64,000 nt of DNA from Thermaerobacter marianensis DSM 12885. Lineage in GTDB: Bacteria > Bacillota > Sulfobacillia > Thermaerobacterales > Thermaerobacteraceae. The stretch covers positions 930,001 to 994,000 of the forward strand of contig NC_014831.1 in assembly GCF_000184705.1 (NCBI RefSeq), read 5' to 3'. The notes below the pieces were generated by a model. That model saw only the letters and a list, made by a program, of their open reading frames with translations. It had not been told where the DNA came from and searched no databases. A program made the translations under genes and the position numbers. Below are positions 1 through 8,596 of the stretch, piece by piece (position 1 is the first letter of the stretch; each line of letters begins with the position of its first letter).

Positions 1-641
1 CCGCCGGGCTGGGCGCCTTCACCCCGAAGCGGCTGCCGGCGCCGGGTCTGGACCGCTGGGAAGGCCGGGGTCTGAGCTACGGCGTCCGCCGCCTGGACGA
101 CCTGCGGGGCAAGCACGTGGTCATCGTGGGCGGCGGCGACGCGGCGGTGGACTGGGCCCTGATGGCGGTGGACGTGGCGGCCTCCGTCACCCTGGTCCAC
201 CGGCGGCGCCAGTTCCGCGCCCTGGAGGAGAGCGTCCGGGCGCTGAAGGAGAGCCCCGTTCGCCTCGAACTGGACGCCGAGGTGGTGGAGGCCGGCGGCA
301 GCGACCGGCTGGAGTGGGTCCGCGTGGCCCGGAAGGCGGAAGGCACCGCCGTGGAGCTGGCGTGCGACGTGCTGGTGCCGTGCCTGGGCTTCAAGGCCGA
401 CCTGGGTGGCCTCGCCCGATGGGGCTTTGCGGTCGAGGGCCACGAGATCGTCACCGGCCCGGCGGGCGAGACCACGCTGCCGCGGGTGTACGCCGTGGGC
501 GACGTGGCCCGTTACCCCGGCAAGATCAAGCTGATCGCCGTGGGCTTCGCCGAGGCCGCCATGGCCATCAGCCACCTGAAGACCCGGCTCGACCCGGCGG
601 CCAGCCTGCAGCCGGCCCACAGCAGCGAGCTGCGGCTGTAA
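1..641 (+). CDS. Ferredoxin/thioredoxin reductase-like NAD(P)H flavoprotein, 3' portion
   Basis: The gene enters from the left edge; its reading frame is open from base 3 and ends at TAA 639-641, leaving about 212 residues. The translation has the NAD(P)-binding motif VIVGGGDAAVDWA, then a HRR segment typical of NADPH-binding members, and ends with a C-terminal FAD motif (VYAVGDVA) followed by KIKLIAVGFAEAAMAI. That ending matches the YumC-type ferredoxin-NADP reductases, which move electrons between NADPH and ferredoxin or flavodoxin in the cytoplasm. No redox-active CxxC is seen in the visible part, which argues against a classical thioredoxin reductase. The FAD-binding N-terminus lies outside the window. 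Confidence 0.85.
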   Translation, partial: AGLGAFTPKRLPAPGLDRWEGRGLSYGVRRLDDLRGKHVVIVGGGDAAVDWALMAVDVAASVTLVHRRRQFRALEESVRALKESPVRLELDAEVVEAGGSDRLEWVRVARKAEGTAVELACDVLVPCLGFKADLGGLARWGFAVEGHEIVTGPAGETTLPRVYAVGDVARYPGKIKLIAVGFAEAAMAISHLKTRLDPAASLQPAHSSELRL

Positions 642-737
642 GCGAGGGCGCAGCCGGCGCGCCCGCCCGCCGTCCCGGGCAGGCGCGGGGCCGTCAACCC
701 GGCGGGCCGCGACCCGAACGGGGGAGGGAGGCCGGGG

Positions 738-2171
738 TCAAGGGGCCCGGGACCCCGGCGGCCGCCACGACGGGGGAAGTCCGAACATCCGGGCGGCGTC
801 CGGGGTCCGGGCCACCAGGTCGGACCGGTCGATGGCCCGCAGGCTGTCCTTGCCCAGGGCGCGGGCGGCCTCCGCCATCTCCAGGGTACAGGCACGCAGG
901 AAGTTGGCCACCGTCCGCGCCCCGTCTTCCGGGTTGAACCGGCCGGCCAGCCGGCCGGTGGCCCACACCAGCTGGGTGATGGGTTCGAAGGGGATCGCCT
1001 TGCTCAGCTGGCCGTGGGTGGCTGCCATCATCACCACGGTGCCCAGGTAGACGGCGTCGGCCCCCAGGGCCAGGGCTTTGAGAGCCTCCCCCGGTGTGCG
1101 CAGGCCGCCGCCGACGATCAAGCTAACCTGCTGCCGGACGCCCGCGGCCTCCAGCAGGGCGACGGCCCGGACCAGGGCGTGGAGGGTGGGGATGCCGAAG
1201 TCGTCCGCCAGCACGGGCGGCGTTTCGCGGGTGCCCCCCTCCGACCCGTCCAGGGCGATGACGTCGGCGCCGGCTTCCACCACCGCCAGGAGATCGCGTT
1301 CCAGGTCGTGGGTGGCCACCAGCTTCACGGCCACCGGCGCTCCACCCGTCCACCGGCGCAGGCGCTCGATCAGGTCCCGGAAGGCCTGCGGATCGCGGCT
1401 CTCCGGCAGGGGAGCGTCCAGGATCATGTGCTCGGCCCCTTCTCCCCCCATGAGCGAGCGCGCCTCGGCCGGAATGCGGTCGGTGCGGATCCAGCGCCCC
1501 AAGCCGGCCCGGGCCCCGTGGCCCAGGCGGATCTCGACCATGCTGGCCCGGGCCAGCTGGCCGGGGTCGCGGTTCCAGGAGGCGCCCGTGAACTGGAGGA
1601 TCAGCGGCCCGCGGGAATCCAGGAGCTCCGGCAGGACGGGGCCGGAGCCGGCGTTGTACGCCGTACCCGCCATGTGCGCCCCCCGTGCCAGGGCCAGGGC
1701 AAAGGCCTTGTTGACCCCCACGCCGTAGCCCATGGCGCTGACGAGGAGAGGCGTCTCCAGCCGCAGCGGGCGGGCGGCCCGGGGCCCTATGACCGTGGAG
1801 GTGTCGATCCGGGCCTCGGGGGGCAGGGGTGGACGCGCCAGCTGGGCAGGGTTGAAGGCGACGTCCTCCCAGCGGCTGACCCGGGTGAGGCCGCCCAGGG
1901 GCCGCTCCAGAAGCTCCCCCTTGTCCGCCCGCAGCTCGACCTCCAGCAAGGTGGTGGGGGGCACCCTGGTCATGCCGATCACCAGGTCCCAGAGGTTCTC
2001 CGGGTAAGGGGTTTTGAGCAGCCGGCGGATGGCGCCGTCCACCAGGCGGTCCGCCATCACCCGCCGGAGCGCCCACGCGGCCAGGACCGCCATCGCCAGG
2101 CCCGCCAGCACGGCAGCCAGGGCAGCGGCGAACAGAAGGCCGAACTCCGCCGCAACGCCGGCCGTCTGCAC
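738..2171 (-). CDS. FMN-binding glutamate synthase-like protein
   Basis: A 477-residue protein with an N-terminal hydrophobic segment (about residues 8-35) followed by a glutamate-synthase central/FMN (beta/alpha)8 domain. Visible family features are MGYGVGVNKAFALALARGA, the substrate-loop region ending VAVKLVATHDLE, GADVIALDGSEGGTRE and the phosphate-binding VGGGLRTPGEALKALALGADAVYLG. The glutaminase domain and iron-sulfur cysteines of full GltB are absent, so this belongs to the stand-alone, membrane-associated GOGAT-like family whose substrate is not established. The GTG start at 2171 was chosen over longer ATG options because GGAGGAGGA lies just upstream. It converges with the preceding reductase gene. 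Confidence 0.85.
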   Translation of the reverse strand: MQTAGVAAEFGLLFAAALAAVLAGLAMAVLAAWALRRVMADRLVDGAIRRLLKTPYPENLWDLVIGMTRVPPTTLLEVELRADKGELLERPLGGLTRVSRWEDVAFNPAQLARPPLPPEARIDTSTVIGPRAARPLRLETPLLVSAMGYGVGVNKAFALALARGAHMAGTAYNAGSGPVLPELLDSRGPLILQFTGASWNRDPGQLARASMVEIRLGHGARAGLGRWIRTDRIPAEARSLMGGEGAEHMILDAPLPESRDPQAFRDLIERLRRWTGGAPVAVKLVATHDLERDLLAVVEAGADVIALDGSEGGTRETPPVLADDFGIPTLHALVRAVALLEAAGVRQQVSLIVGGGLRTPGEALKALALGADAVYLGTVVMMAATHGQLSKAIPFEPITQLVWATGRLAGRFNPEDGARTVANFLRACTLEMAEAARALGKDSLRAIDRSDLVARTPDAARMFGLPPSWRPPGSRAP

Positions 2172-2561
2172 GGATGCTCCTCCTCCCGCCGGACGCATCC
2201 CGGATGGGGCCGGGGCGGCCGTCCTGGGTCCCACCGGCGATCCCGGGCGGGACCCCGTCCGGGCCGGCCAGGACTAGGATCTCCAGGAAAGGGTGGGCGG
2301 GCGGTCGTGGCCCGGGAGCCGGTGGCGGCATGGGTAAGGGGGCTGTGGATGAACGCGGAACGCGCCAGCCGCCGGGACGGGCCGGCACCCGACCGAAGAC
2401 CCGCCCGATCAGTCCGGACGGGGGACGACCCGCCCATCCTCCCTGGCCCCGCCGGCAAGGGGGACCCTACGGGGTGGAGCGGGCCAGGGCCCAGCGGCCG
2501 GGCGTCGAACCAGGTCCATGCGGGCACGGACGGTTTGAAAGCTCTGGGAGGAGGGTGTGCA
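2172..2561. other. Intergenic region between divergent genes
   Basis: About 390 bases separate the start of the leftward GOGAT-like gene from the start of the rightward hypothetical gene. I see no further gene, RNA or convincing promoter hexamers in it. Confidence 0.5.
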
Positions 2562-3116
2562 TTGGCCCCTGACCAACGTGGCCGCCATGCCGCCCGGGCG
2601 GCCCTGGAGGCGGCACGCCAAGGCGTGACGCCGCCCGGCGGGTTCGACGCGTGGCTTCACCTCCTGGCGGCTCCCGTGGGCGCCGGGGCGGCCGGCCCGG
2701 ACCTGCCCGGCGGCGGCGTGCGGGTGGCGACGGCCAGTCTCACGGCACCCAACGATCCGGCCGACCCGCTGGCGTTGTTCTTCATCCCGCCGCAGCGGGT
2801 CGAGGCGGAACTGCGCCGCCTGCTGGAACCCCTGGCCACGGGGCCGGCCCGCGGGGTGAGCGACGGGCCGGGGGGCGGGGCAGGCGGTGGGCCGGCGGGG
2901 TGGCTCCTGCAGGTGGGGATCAGCGGGGTCGAGTACCGCGCCCTGGCCGAGCCGCCGGCCGGGTTCGTCCCCCGGTACCGGCTGCCCCGCCGGTCGCTGG
3001 AAGAACCGGTGTGGGTGCCGGAGGAGCCCCTCTGGTGCCCGCACTCCCGCCTGGCGGAGGAACCGGCGACGGTGGCGCGGGAGCTTTGCGAGGCGCTGGC
3101 GCAGCGGCTAGGGTGA
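2562..3116 (+). CDS. Hypothetical protein
   Basis: A 184-residue protein I do not recognise. The TTG start at 2562 is preceded by GGGAGGAGG at good spacing, which is the main evidence that this frame is real; the open frame itself runs much further upstream. The sequence has an alpha-helical N-terminus, a Gly/Pro-rich middle, and a C-terminus rich in Trp and Glu with one WCPH segment (about residues 160-163). There is no signal peptide or membrane segment. It lies upstream of nth in the same direction with a 184-base gap. No function is proposed. Confidence 0.6.
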   Translation: MAPDQRGRHAARAALEAARQGVTPPGGFDAWLHLLAAPVGAGAAGPDLPGGGVRVATASLTAPNDPADPLALFFIPPQRVEAELRRLLEPLATGPARGVSDGPGGGAGGGPAGWLLQVGISGVEYRALAEPPAGFVPRYRLPRRSLEEPVWVPEEPLWCPHSRLAEEPATVARELCEALAQRLG

Positions 3117-3300
3117 GCGGCGCCCCCCGTTCCAACCGGCGGCGGGCAAGCAGGACGGAGGCCGGGCACGACGGAAGCCGGATGCTGCAGGCCACCGGCC
3201 GGTGGCCTGCAGCCGGGTACCCCGGTGGTCCCGAGCCCGGCGCGGACTGCGCTCTACCCGGCACCGGCAGGACGTGGTAGGCTAGGCGCGGTGACGCGAC

Positions 3301-4242
3301 GTGAAGGCTTCTGGTGAGCAGGCCCAGGCCCGGCGGGACGCCGCCGGTGCAGCCGCTGCGAAGGCGAAGGGGAATCCCCAGCCCCGCCCGGGCGGGACGC
3401 CGGTCCGAACCGAAGGCCAGGATCTGGTGCCGCCCGAGGAACGGCGCCGCATCGCCCGGATCCGGGCGACCCTGGCCCGCATGTACCCCGACGCCACCAC
3501 GGCCCTGAACTGGCGCACGCCCTTCGAGCTGCTGGTGGCCACCATCCTCTCGGCCCAGACCACGGACGCCGCGGTGAACCAGGTCACCCCCGCCCTGTTC
3601 GCCCGCTGTCCCACGCCCGCGGCCATGCTGGAGCTGACCGAAGACGAGCTGGGGGCGATGATCCGCACCATCGGCCTCTGGCGCAACAAGGCCCGCAACC
3701 TCCTGGCCGCGTGCCGCATCCTGGTGGAGCGGCACGGCGGCCAGGTGCCGCGGACCCGCGAGGAACTGGTGCAGTTGCCGGGGGTCGGCCGGAAGACGGC
3801 CAACGTGGTGCTCAGCAACGCCTTCGGCATCCCCGCCATCGCGGTGGACACCCACGTCTTCCGGGTGGCCCGGCGGCTGGGGCTGGCCTCGGGGACCACC
3901 CCCGAGCGGGTCGAGCAGGAGCTCATGGAGAAGATCCCCGAGGCCGAGTGGTCCCGCGCCCACCACTGGCTGATCTGGCACGGGCGCCGCATCTGCCACG
4001 CCCGCAACCCTCGCTGCGACCTCTGCGCCCTGCGGCCCGACTGCCCCACCGGGCAAGCACGGCTTGCCGCCGGCAACGGTGACGGGACCGGCCCGGCCGA
4101 GGCTGCCGCCACCGGAACGCCGCCCGGCGCTCCGGATCAACCGGTGGCCAGCGGCGGTCGACGGCCCGCCGCGGGGGGCTGGAGGGCCGTCAAGCCCCGG
4201 GGCGGTCCCGCCCGGGACGGGCACGGCCCCGCCGCGAACTAG
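3301..4242 (+). CDS. nth: Endonuclease III (DNA glycosylase/AP lyase)
   Basis: This base-excision-repair enzyme removes oxidised pyrimidines and cleaves the resulting abasic site. The helix-hairpin-helix LPGVGRKTANVV carries the catalytic lysine (K165) and VDTHVFR the catalytic aspartate (D183); their 18-residue spacing equals that of E. coli K120/D138. The C-terminal 4Fe-4S motif C-x6-C-x2-C-x5-C is complete (CHARNPRCDLCALRPDC). At 313 residues it is about 100 longer than usual, because of an Ala/Gly-rich N-terminal extension of roughly 45 residues and a low-complexity C-terminal tail of about 50. The GTG start at 3301 has only a weak ribosome site, so a shorter form is possible. Confidence 0.95.
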   Translation: MKASGEQAQARRDAAGAAAAKAKGNPQPRPGGTPVRTEGQDLVPPEERRRIARIRATLARMYPDATTALNWRTPFELLVATILSAQTTDAAVNQVTPALFARCPTPAAMLELTEDELGAMIRTIGLWRNKARNLLAACRILVERHGGQVPRTREELVQLPGVGRKTANVVLSNAFGIPAIAVDTHVFRVARRLGLASGTTPERVEQELMEKIPEAEWSRAHHWLIWHGRRICHARNPRCDLCALRPDCPTGQARLAAGNGDGTGPAEAAATGTPPGAPDQPVASGGRRPAAGGWRAVKPRGGPARDGHGPAAN

Positions 4243-4246
4243 CACG

Positions 4247-5074
4247 TCACCGGTCGTCCGGGCCGGGTTCGTCCGCACCGGCCTCCCAGATGAAGCAACG
4301 CACCCGGAAGGGCGCGGCGCCGGCCGCGCCCACGAAACCGGTGATCCCCTCGAGGTAGCCGGCCAGGGTGGTCCCGCTGAACTCGCCCTCCAAGGTCAGG
4401 GCCAGGCGCGGACGGCCCTCGCCGGCCTCCAGGGCCTCCACCGGGTCGGGGGCTTCCACGCCGCGCAGGCGGATGGGCTCGAGGTGCACGTTCCCGCCCC
4501 GGTCCTTCTTGATGCCCAGCCGGTAACGCAGGTTGCGCACCTGCCACTGGCTGAGGCCGAACATGGCGCCGATCTCCTCGTCGTTGCGGCCGTCCCGCAC
4601 CAGCTCCAGCAGTGCCTGCCGCTGCTCCTGCGGGCTCAGGCGATGGAAGTCGATGCGCCCCCCCGGCGAACCGGTCGTGCCGGGGCCGGCGGCGGGCTGG
4701 CTCCCGGCGGGCATGGTGCCGGCATGGGCCGGGGCTGCTGCCGGGGCGGCGCCCGGGCCGGCGTAGACCGGGGCGCCGGCGGGGGTCATGGGGTCCTGCA
4801 TGCGTCCTCCTCCTCCCGATCCGTGAACGTGGGGTTCGATCCGCGTCGCGGGGACCGGGCCGGGGCCCGGCCCGGTACCGTGAAGGCCGTCGTGGACTCC
4901 GCCGCCGTGGTGGCCATCACCGCCGTCGGGGGCTCCGGTGCGGTGGTCCAGGACCGCCGCCGGCTCGTCCAGCTGATAGCGGACCACGGGACCCGATCGG
5001 GGCCGGCTGGGGCCATCCTTCCCGACCAGGTCCGACGGCATGATCACGCGCCGCGGCCTGATCTTGCCGACCAA
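4247..5074 (-). CDS. HTH-containing protein with two candidate starts
   Basis: The C-terminal half holds a helix-turn-helix (LSPQEQRQALLELVRDG followed by NDEEIGAMFGLSQWQVRNLRYRLGI), so DNA binding is likely; the last 80 residues form an unrecognised Glu-rich domain. The TTG at 5074 has AAAGGAGGA six bases upstream, giving 275 residues. A second start, ATG 4801 in the same frame, has a run of GGAGGA repeats just upstream and would give a 184-residue form lacking the His/Gly-rich N-terminal segment. Both ribosome sites are strong, so two products may be made. A forespore-type (sigma-G-like) promoter match lies at 5108-5137. The gene converges on nth with a 4-base gap. Confidence 0.7.
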   Translation of the reverse strand: MVGKIRPRRVIMPSDLVGKDGPSRPRSGPVVRYQLDEPAAVLDHRTGAPDGGDGHHGGGVHDGLHGTGPGPGPVPATRIEPHVHGSGGGGRMQDPMTPAGAPVYAGPGAAPAAAPAHAGTMPAGSQPAAGPGTTGSPGGRIDFHRLSPQEQRQALLELVRDGRNDEEIGAMFGLSQWQVRNLRYRLGIKKDRGGNVHLEPIRLRGVEAPDPVEALEAGEGRPRLALTLEGEFSGTTLAGYLEGITGFVGAAGAAPFRVRCFIWEAGADEPGPDDR

Positions 5075-5107
5075 CCTGCTTCCTCCTTTTGGTGCCCGGG
5101 CAGCCAT

Positions 5108-5137
5108 CAGTATGGCCTGTACGCTGGCGGCTCATAC
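5108..5137 (-). promoter_or_regulatory. Candidate sigma-G-type promoter for the HTH gene
   Basis: Read on the minus strand, GTATG (5133-5137) and CATACTG (5108-5114) are 18 bases apart. The Bacillus sigma-G consensus is GHATR-N18-CATNHTA, so only the last -10 base deviates. Transcription would begin about 27 bases upstream of the TTG 5074 start. This is a pattern match only. Confidence 0.35.
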
Positions 5138-5497
5138 ATGCCGAAAACACGCGCCTGGCGATGTGGCGGGCTCATAGGCGGTTGTGTACCAACCCAGCGC
5201 CCGTTTGTGGCCCGCAGGACGTCCCGGGCGTCCGGCCGAGGCCGGGTACGCGCCGGAGGGGGCAGCGGTGACGGGGCGGGAAGTCCCGGGACGGACGGGC
5301 GGGCCAAGGTCCGTGAGGAGTGGGATGGAGACGGGCACAAACTAGGGCCGACACCACGGCCCGCGGGGAGGCGGATCTCGGTCGTGGAGACGCACCCGGG
5401 GCGTCGGGCCCGAGACGACCGGCGTGGCAAAGGGGGAACCATCGTGGCCCAGGGGATGTCGACCGGTGCAAACCCACCCTTCCACCAGGAGGAGCCT

Positions 5498-6433
5498 TTG
5501 CGGACGGAGGTGCCCGCCCGCGGGGACGGCGCCGCCCGTTCCGGCGGGGAAGGGGGCGCCGACCGCGCCCTGTGCCTTCTCGAAGACCGTCACCGGCGGC
5601 TGGCGGCGCTGATCGGCGACGCCCGGGAGCACGGGGCGGCCCACCGTCCCGACCTCATCGCCGAGCTGCTGGACGAGCTGGACGCCCACCGCCGCCTGGA
5701 ACAGGAGGTCTTCTACCCGGCCCTGCGGCGCCACGGCAACTCGGAGATCGCCCGCCACCTGTCGGCCCGGGCGGAGGAGCACCGGCAGCTGGACCGCCTG
5801 GCCCGCCGCCTGGGGGAGGCGGTCCAGGGGGCCCTGGGGCTCGCGGAGGAACCGGCCGCCCCCCGCGATGTCAGCGGCCGGCCCGGGCCGGCGCGGGCGA
5901 CCCGGCCGGCGGGGGCCGCCCGGCCGGCGGCAGGCCGGACGGAGGCGGCGAAGGTTCAGGGAGAGAGAGCGGCCCGGATGGACGCGGGCGCGGCCCAGCC
6001 TGCGGGAGCGGCCCGGATGGAGGTGGCGGCGGATCCGGCACCGGGGGTACCGGCGGCGGCCCGGGCGCCTGCTCCTGCCGCCCCGGCGGACCAGGCGCCG
6101 GGGCCGGCGGCGGCCCGCGTCTCCGAGCCCGCGGGCCCTGGGCCGCGATCCGCGGAGGGCGGCCGGCCGTCGCCGGAGCGGCTGCTGGACGAACTGGCCA
6201 CCGCCCTGGCACGCCACACCCGCCACGAGGAGGGCGAGCTCTTCCCGCTGGCCCGGCGCCGCCTGGGCGGCGATCTCTCCGGCTTGGCCCAGGAACTGGT
6301 GCGGGGGATGGAGGAGTTCCGGTTCGACTACGACGACGTGGTGGAGGGGACCTTCCCCGCCAGCGACCCGCCGGCCACCATGGCGGCGCCGCGGGTCCGC
6401 ACCCCGCGCCTCTACGCCCGCAGCCGCAAGTAG
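5498..6433 (+). CDS. Hemerythrin HHE-domain protein with internal linker
   Basis: Four-helix-bundle metal-binding elements are visible: LEDRHRRLAAL (helix A), LDAHRRLEQEVFYPAL (helix B, HxxxE), RAEEHRQLDRL (helix C) and RHTRHEEGELFPLARR (helix D, HxxxE). Such proteins bind a di-iron or single metal site and are tied to oxygen, NO or iron handling in the cytoplasm. Between helices C and D sits a Pro/Ala/Gly-rich stretch of about 110 residues, which is unusual for this roughly 150-residue domain. The TTG at 5498 was chosen because AGGAGGAG precedes it by 3-5 bases; GTG 5444 and ATG 5456 are in-frame alternatives. Product 311 residues. The DPPA-type C-terminal tail is unassigned. Confidence 0.8.
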   Translation: MRTEVPARGDGAARSGGEGGADRALCLLEDRHRRLAALIGDAREHGAAHRPDLIAELLDELDAHRRLEQEVFYPALRRHGNSEIARHLSARAEEHRQLDRLARRLGEAVQGALGLAEEPAAPRDVSGRPGPARATRPAGAARPAAGRTEAAKVQGERAARMDAGAAQPAGAARMEVAADPAPGVPAAARAPAPAAPADQAPGPAAARVSEPAGPGPRSAEGGRPSPERLLDELATALARHTRHEEGELFPLARRRLGGDLSGLAQELVRGMEEFRFDYDDVVEGTFPASDPPATMAAPRVRTPRLYARSRK

Positions 6434-6808
6434 TCCGCGGCTCCACACCCTGGACGACTTCATGGCCGCCGCCAAGGCCAACGACCTGGTCGATGCACCG
6501 CGACCGCCACCGGGTCCCGGGCATCGCCGCCGAGTTGCGGTTCTCCGGTTCTCCGGTCTGCCGGACGCGTCCGCCTGCCAGGAGCGGGAACGGCCTGGTC
6601 CCTGACCGTGGCGAGGAGTGGAAGACCAGGCGGCCCTTTTGCGACAATGGAGCCGGTGTTCCGGCGGTTCGAACGGCCGGTACCGGCCGCCCACGGACCC
6701 GCGCCCAGGGGCGCGGGTCCGTCGTGGTCACCGTGCCCGCGGCGGGCCGGTTCGTCCCGCCCGCAGCCACCCCCAGGCCCGCCGGGCACCGGAGGAGGGA
6801 GACGCGCG
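6434..6808. other. Intergenic region with a strong inverted repeat
   Basis: This 375-base gap holds a 14-bp perfect hairpin at 6693-6722 and a palindrome GGCCGGTACCGGCC just before it. No gene is supported here. Confidence 0.5.
6693..6722. repeat. 14-bp perfect inverted repeat
   Basis: Arms 6693-6706 and 6709-6722 are exact reverse complements with two bases between them. No T-run follows on the plus strand, so it is not a standard intrinsic terminator; it lies about 85 bases upstream of the inositol monophosphatase gene. Confidence 0.6.
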
Positions 6809-7660
6809 ATGGACCTGGATGCGGAAGCGCTGCGAAACGCCGTGGTGGACGTGGCCCTGCGCGGCGGCGAGATGCTGCGCCACCACTTCGGCGCGGCGAC
6901 CCGGGTGCGGACCAAGACCTCCCGCTACGACCTGGTGACCGAGGCTGACGAGGCCATCGAGGCGGAGCTGGCGGCATACATCCGGCGCCAGTTCCCGGGC
7001 CATGCGGTGGTGGGGGAGGAGGACATCTCCCGCCGCGTGCTCTCCGGGCAGGCGGGGTCTCGGGAGGGGGCCGTGGCCCAGGTCGCGGGCGAGCGGGAAT
7101 GGGAGTGGCTGATCGACCCCATCGACGGCACCACCAACTTCGTCCACGGCTTGCCCATCGTGGCCACGTCGGTGGCGGTGATGTACCGCAACGAGGTGCT
7201 GGCGGGGGCCGTCTTCAACCCCGTGCAGGACGAGCTCTACGTGGCGGTGCGGCGGCACGGCGCCACCCTCAACGGGCGGCCGCTGCGGGTCTCCACCGAG
7301 GAGGACCTGGCCGAGAGCCTGCTGGCCACGGGGTTCCAGTACGACGCGGTGGAGGGGAAGCGGCTCAACCTCGACCTCTTCCGGGCGGTGCTGGCCGAGG
7401 CGCGGAACGTCCGGGCCATCGGCTCGGCGGCCCTATCCCTCTGCTACGTGGGTGCCGGGCGGATCTCCGGCTTCTGGGAACTGCGGCTGGGGCCGTGGGA
7501 CCTGGCGGCGGGCGCCCTGGTGGTGCGCGAGGCCGGCGGCCGCCTCAGCCGGGTGGACGGCGGCCCCTTGGACGTGTGGCAGCCGTCGGTGGTAGCGACC
7601 AACGGGCGGATCCACGAGCAGCTGCTGGCCCTGCTGAGGCAGGCGAGCCGGGTGGCGTAA
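6809..7660 (+). CDS. Inositol monophosphatase family protein
   Basis: A 283-residue Mg2+-dependent phosphatase of the SuhB/IMPase family, which hydrolyses myo-inositol-1-phosphate or similar sugar phosphates. Family metal-binding motifs are intact: DLVTEADEAIE, VGEEDIS, IDPIDGTTNFVHGLP and the C-terminal GPWDLAAGALVVREAGG. ATG 6809 follows GGAGGAGGG at suitable spacing, so the long upstream open frame is not used. The nearest downstream gene is a convergent Nudix hydrolase, so it appears monocistronic. Substrate choice among IMPase, fructose-1,6-bisphosphatase and PAP phosphatase activities cannot be decided from sequence. Confidence 0.93.
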   Translation: MDLDAEALRNAVVDVALRGGEMLRHHFGAATRVRTKTSRYDLVTEADEAIEAELAAYIRRQFPGHAVVGEEDISRRVLSGQAGSREGAVAQVAGEREWEWLIDPIDGTTNFVHGLPIVATSVAVMYRNEVLAGAVFNPVQDELYVAVRRHGATLNGRPLRVSTEEDLAESLLATGFQYDAVEGKRLNLDLFRAVLAEARNVRAIGSAALSLCYVGAGRISGFWELRLGPWDLAAGALVVREAGGRLSRVDGGPLDVWQPSVVATNGRIHEQLLALLRQASRVA

Positions 7661-7718
7661 GGGGCGCACGGGCGGCGCGGGGGCGCGGGGGCGGGCCGGG
7701 GTGGGCCGGGCGCGGTGC

Positions 7719-8165
7719 CTACTGCCCGCCGCCCAGCCCGCGGGCGGTGCGCCATGCGGCGAAGACCTGCTGGGTGCCCGGCACGAGCCGGTAACGGTCG
7801 ACCTCCGTCCACGGGACCCACGCCGCCTCCGCGGCATCGTCGCTGGCATGCAGCGTGCCGCCCACCGGGCGGGCGGCGAAGAACAGGATCACGTAGTGGA
7901 AGCGGACCCGCTGTGCCTCGTCCCGGTTGACCGCGTCCTTATACGTAAGGAAGCCCTCCACCTCGACTTCGAGTCCCGTCTCCTCCCGCACCTCGCGGCG
8001 CAGGGCTTCCTCCACCGTCTCGCCGAGTTCCACCGCACCGCCGGGCAGGCCCCACCAGCCGCGGAAGGGTTCGCCGCCCCGCCGCACCAGGACGACCCGC
8101 TCCCCGTCGCTGACCACCGCGTGGCAGGACGGGCGCGGGTGGGTGGGATACTGAAAGGTCGCCAC
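7719..8165 (-). CDS. Nudix hydrolase
   Basis: A 148-residue pyrophosphohydrolase acting on nucleoside-diphosphate-linked substrates. The Nudix box is complete: GAVELGE, then seven residues, REVREETGL, matching Gx5Ex7REUxEExGU. The GTG start at 8165 is supported by AGGAGGTGG just upstream and gives the usual Nudix length; the open frame would otherwise extend 68 residues into non-conserved sequence. On the minus strand a TATGAT -10-like hexamer lies at 8239-8244 with TTCACA at 8260-8265, but the 15-base spacer is short. The gene converges with the inositol monophosphatase gene. Specific substrate unknown. Confidence 0.92.
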   Translation of the reverse strand: MATFQYPTHPRPSCHAVVSDGERVVLVRRGGEPFRGWWGLPGGAVELGETVEEALRREVREETGLEVEVEGFLTYKDAVNRDEAQRVRFHYVILFFAARPVGGTLHASDDAAEAAWVPWTEVDRYRLVPGTQQVFAAWRTARGLGGGQ

Positions 8166-8596
8166 CGGCTCCACCTCCTGCGATCCCCCAGCGACCTCGG
8201 CCCACCGCCCTTCCGGCCGGCCGGACACCGGCCGCTGGATCATAAAGTCTACCACCGCCTGTGAAACCCTGTCACGGGTGGGGACGAACCCCCGCCCATG
8301 GACGGTCCCGCCGGCCGAGCCGGTTTCGCCCAGGGCGGCTATCATGTTGGCGAGAGCGGCTTTTATCACCGTTGGCAGCCCGGGGCGCGGCCCTCCGCCG
8401 TGGCCCGCCAGGCGGACCGCGGTGGGGCGCCCGGACCCCGGGAAGCTCGGCCCACGCCGGCCGGATGCCCGGTCCCTGTGGGAAGGGGTTGACCGCCGTT
8501 GGCCGGCGTCTGGCCCGACCGCCTGCGGTCGGATCGCGGTCCGTGCGGCCGTAGGCGCGATCGTCCTGCAAAGACCACGGCGAGGAGGAGCGGGCA
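8166..8596. other. Intergenic region between divergent Nudix and PlsY-like genes
   Basis: A 430-base gap that probably carries the two divergent promoters. The only AT-richer patch is near 8236-8270, described with the Nudix gene. No RNA or gene recognised. Confidence 0.4.
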
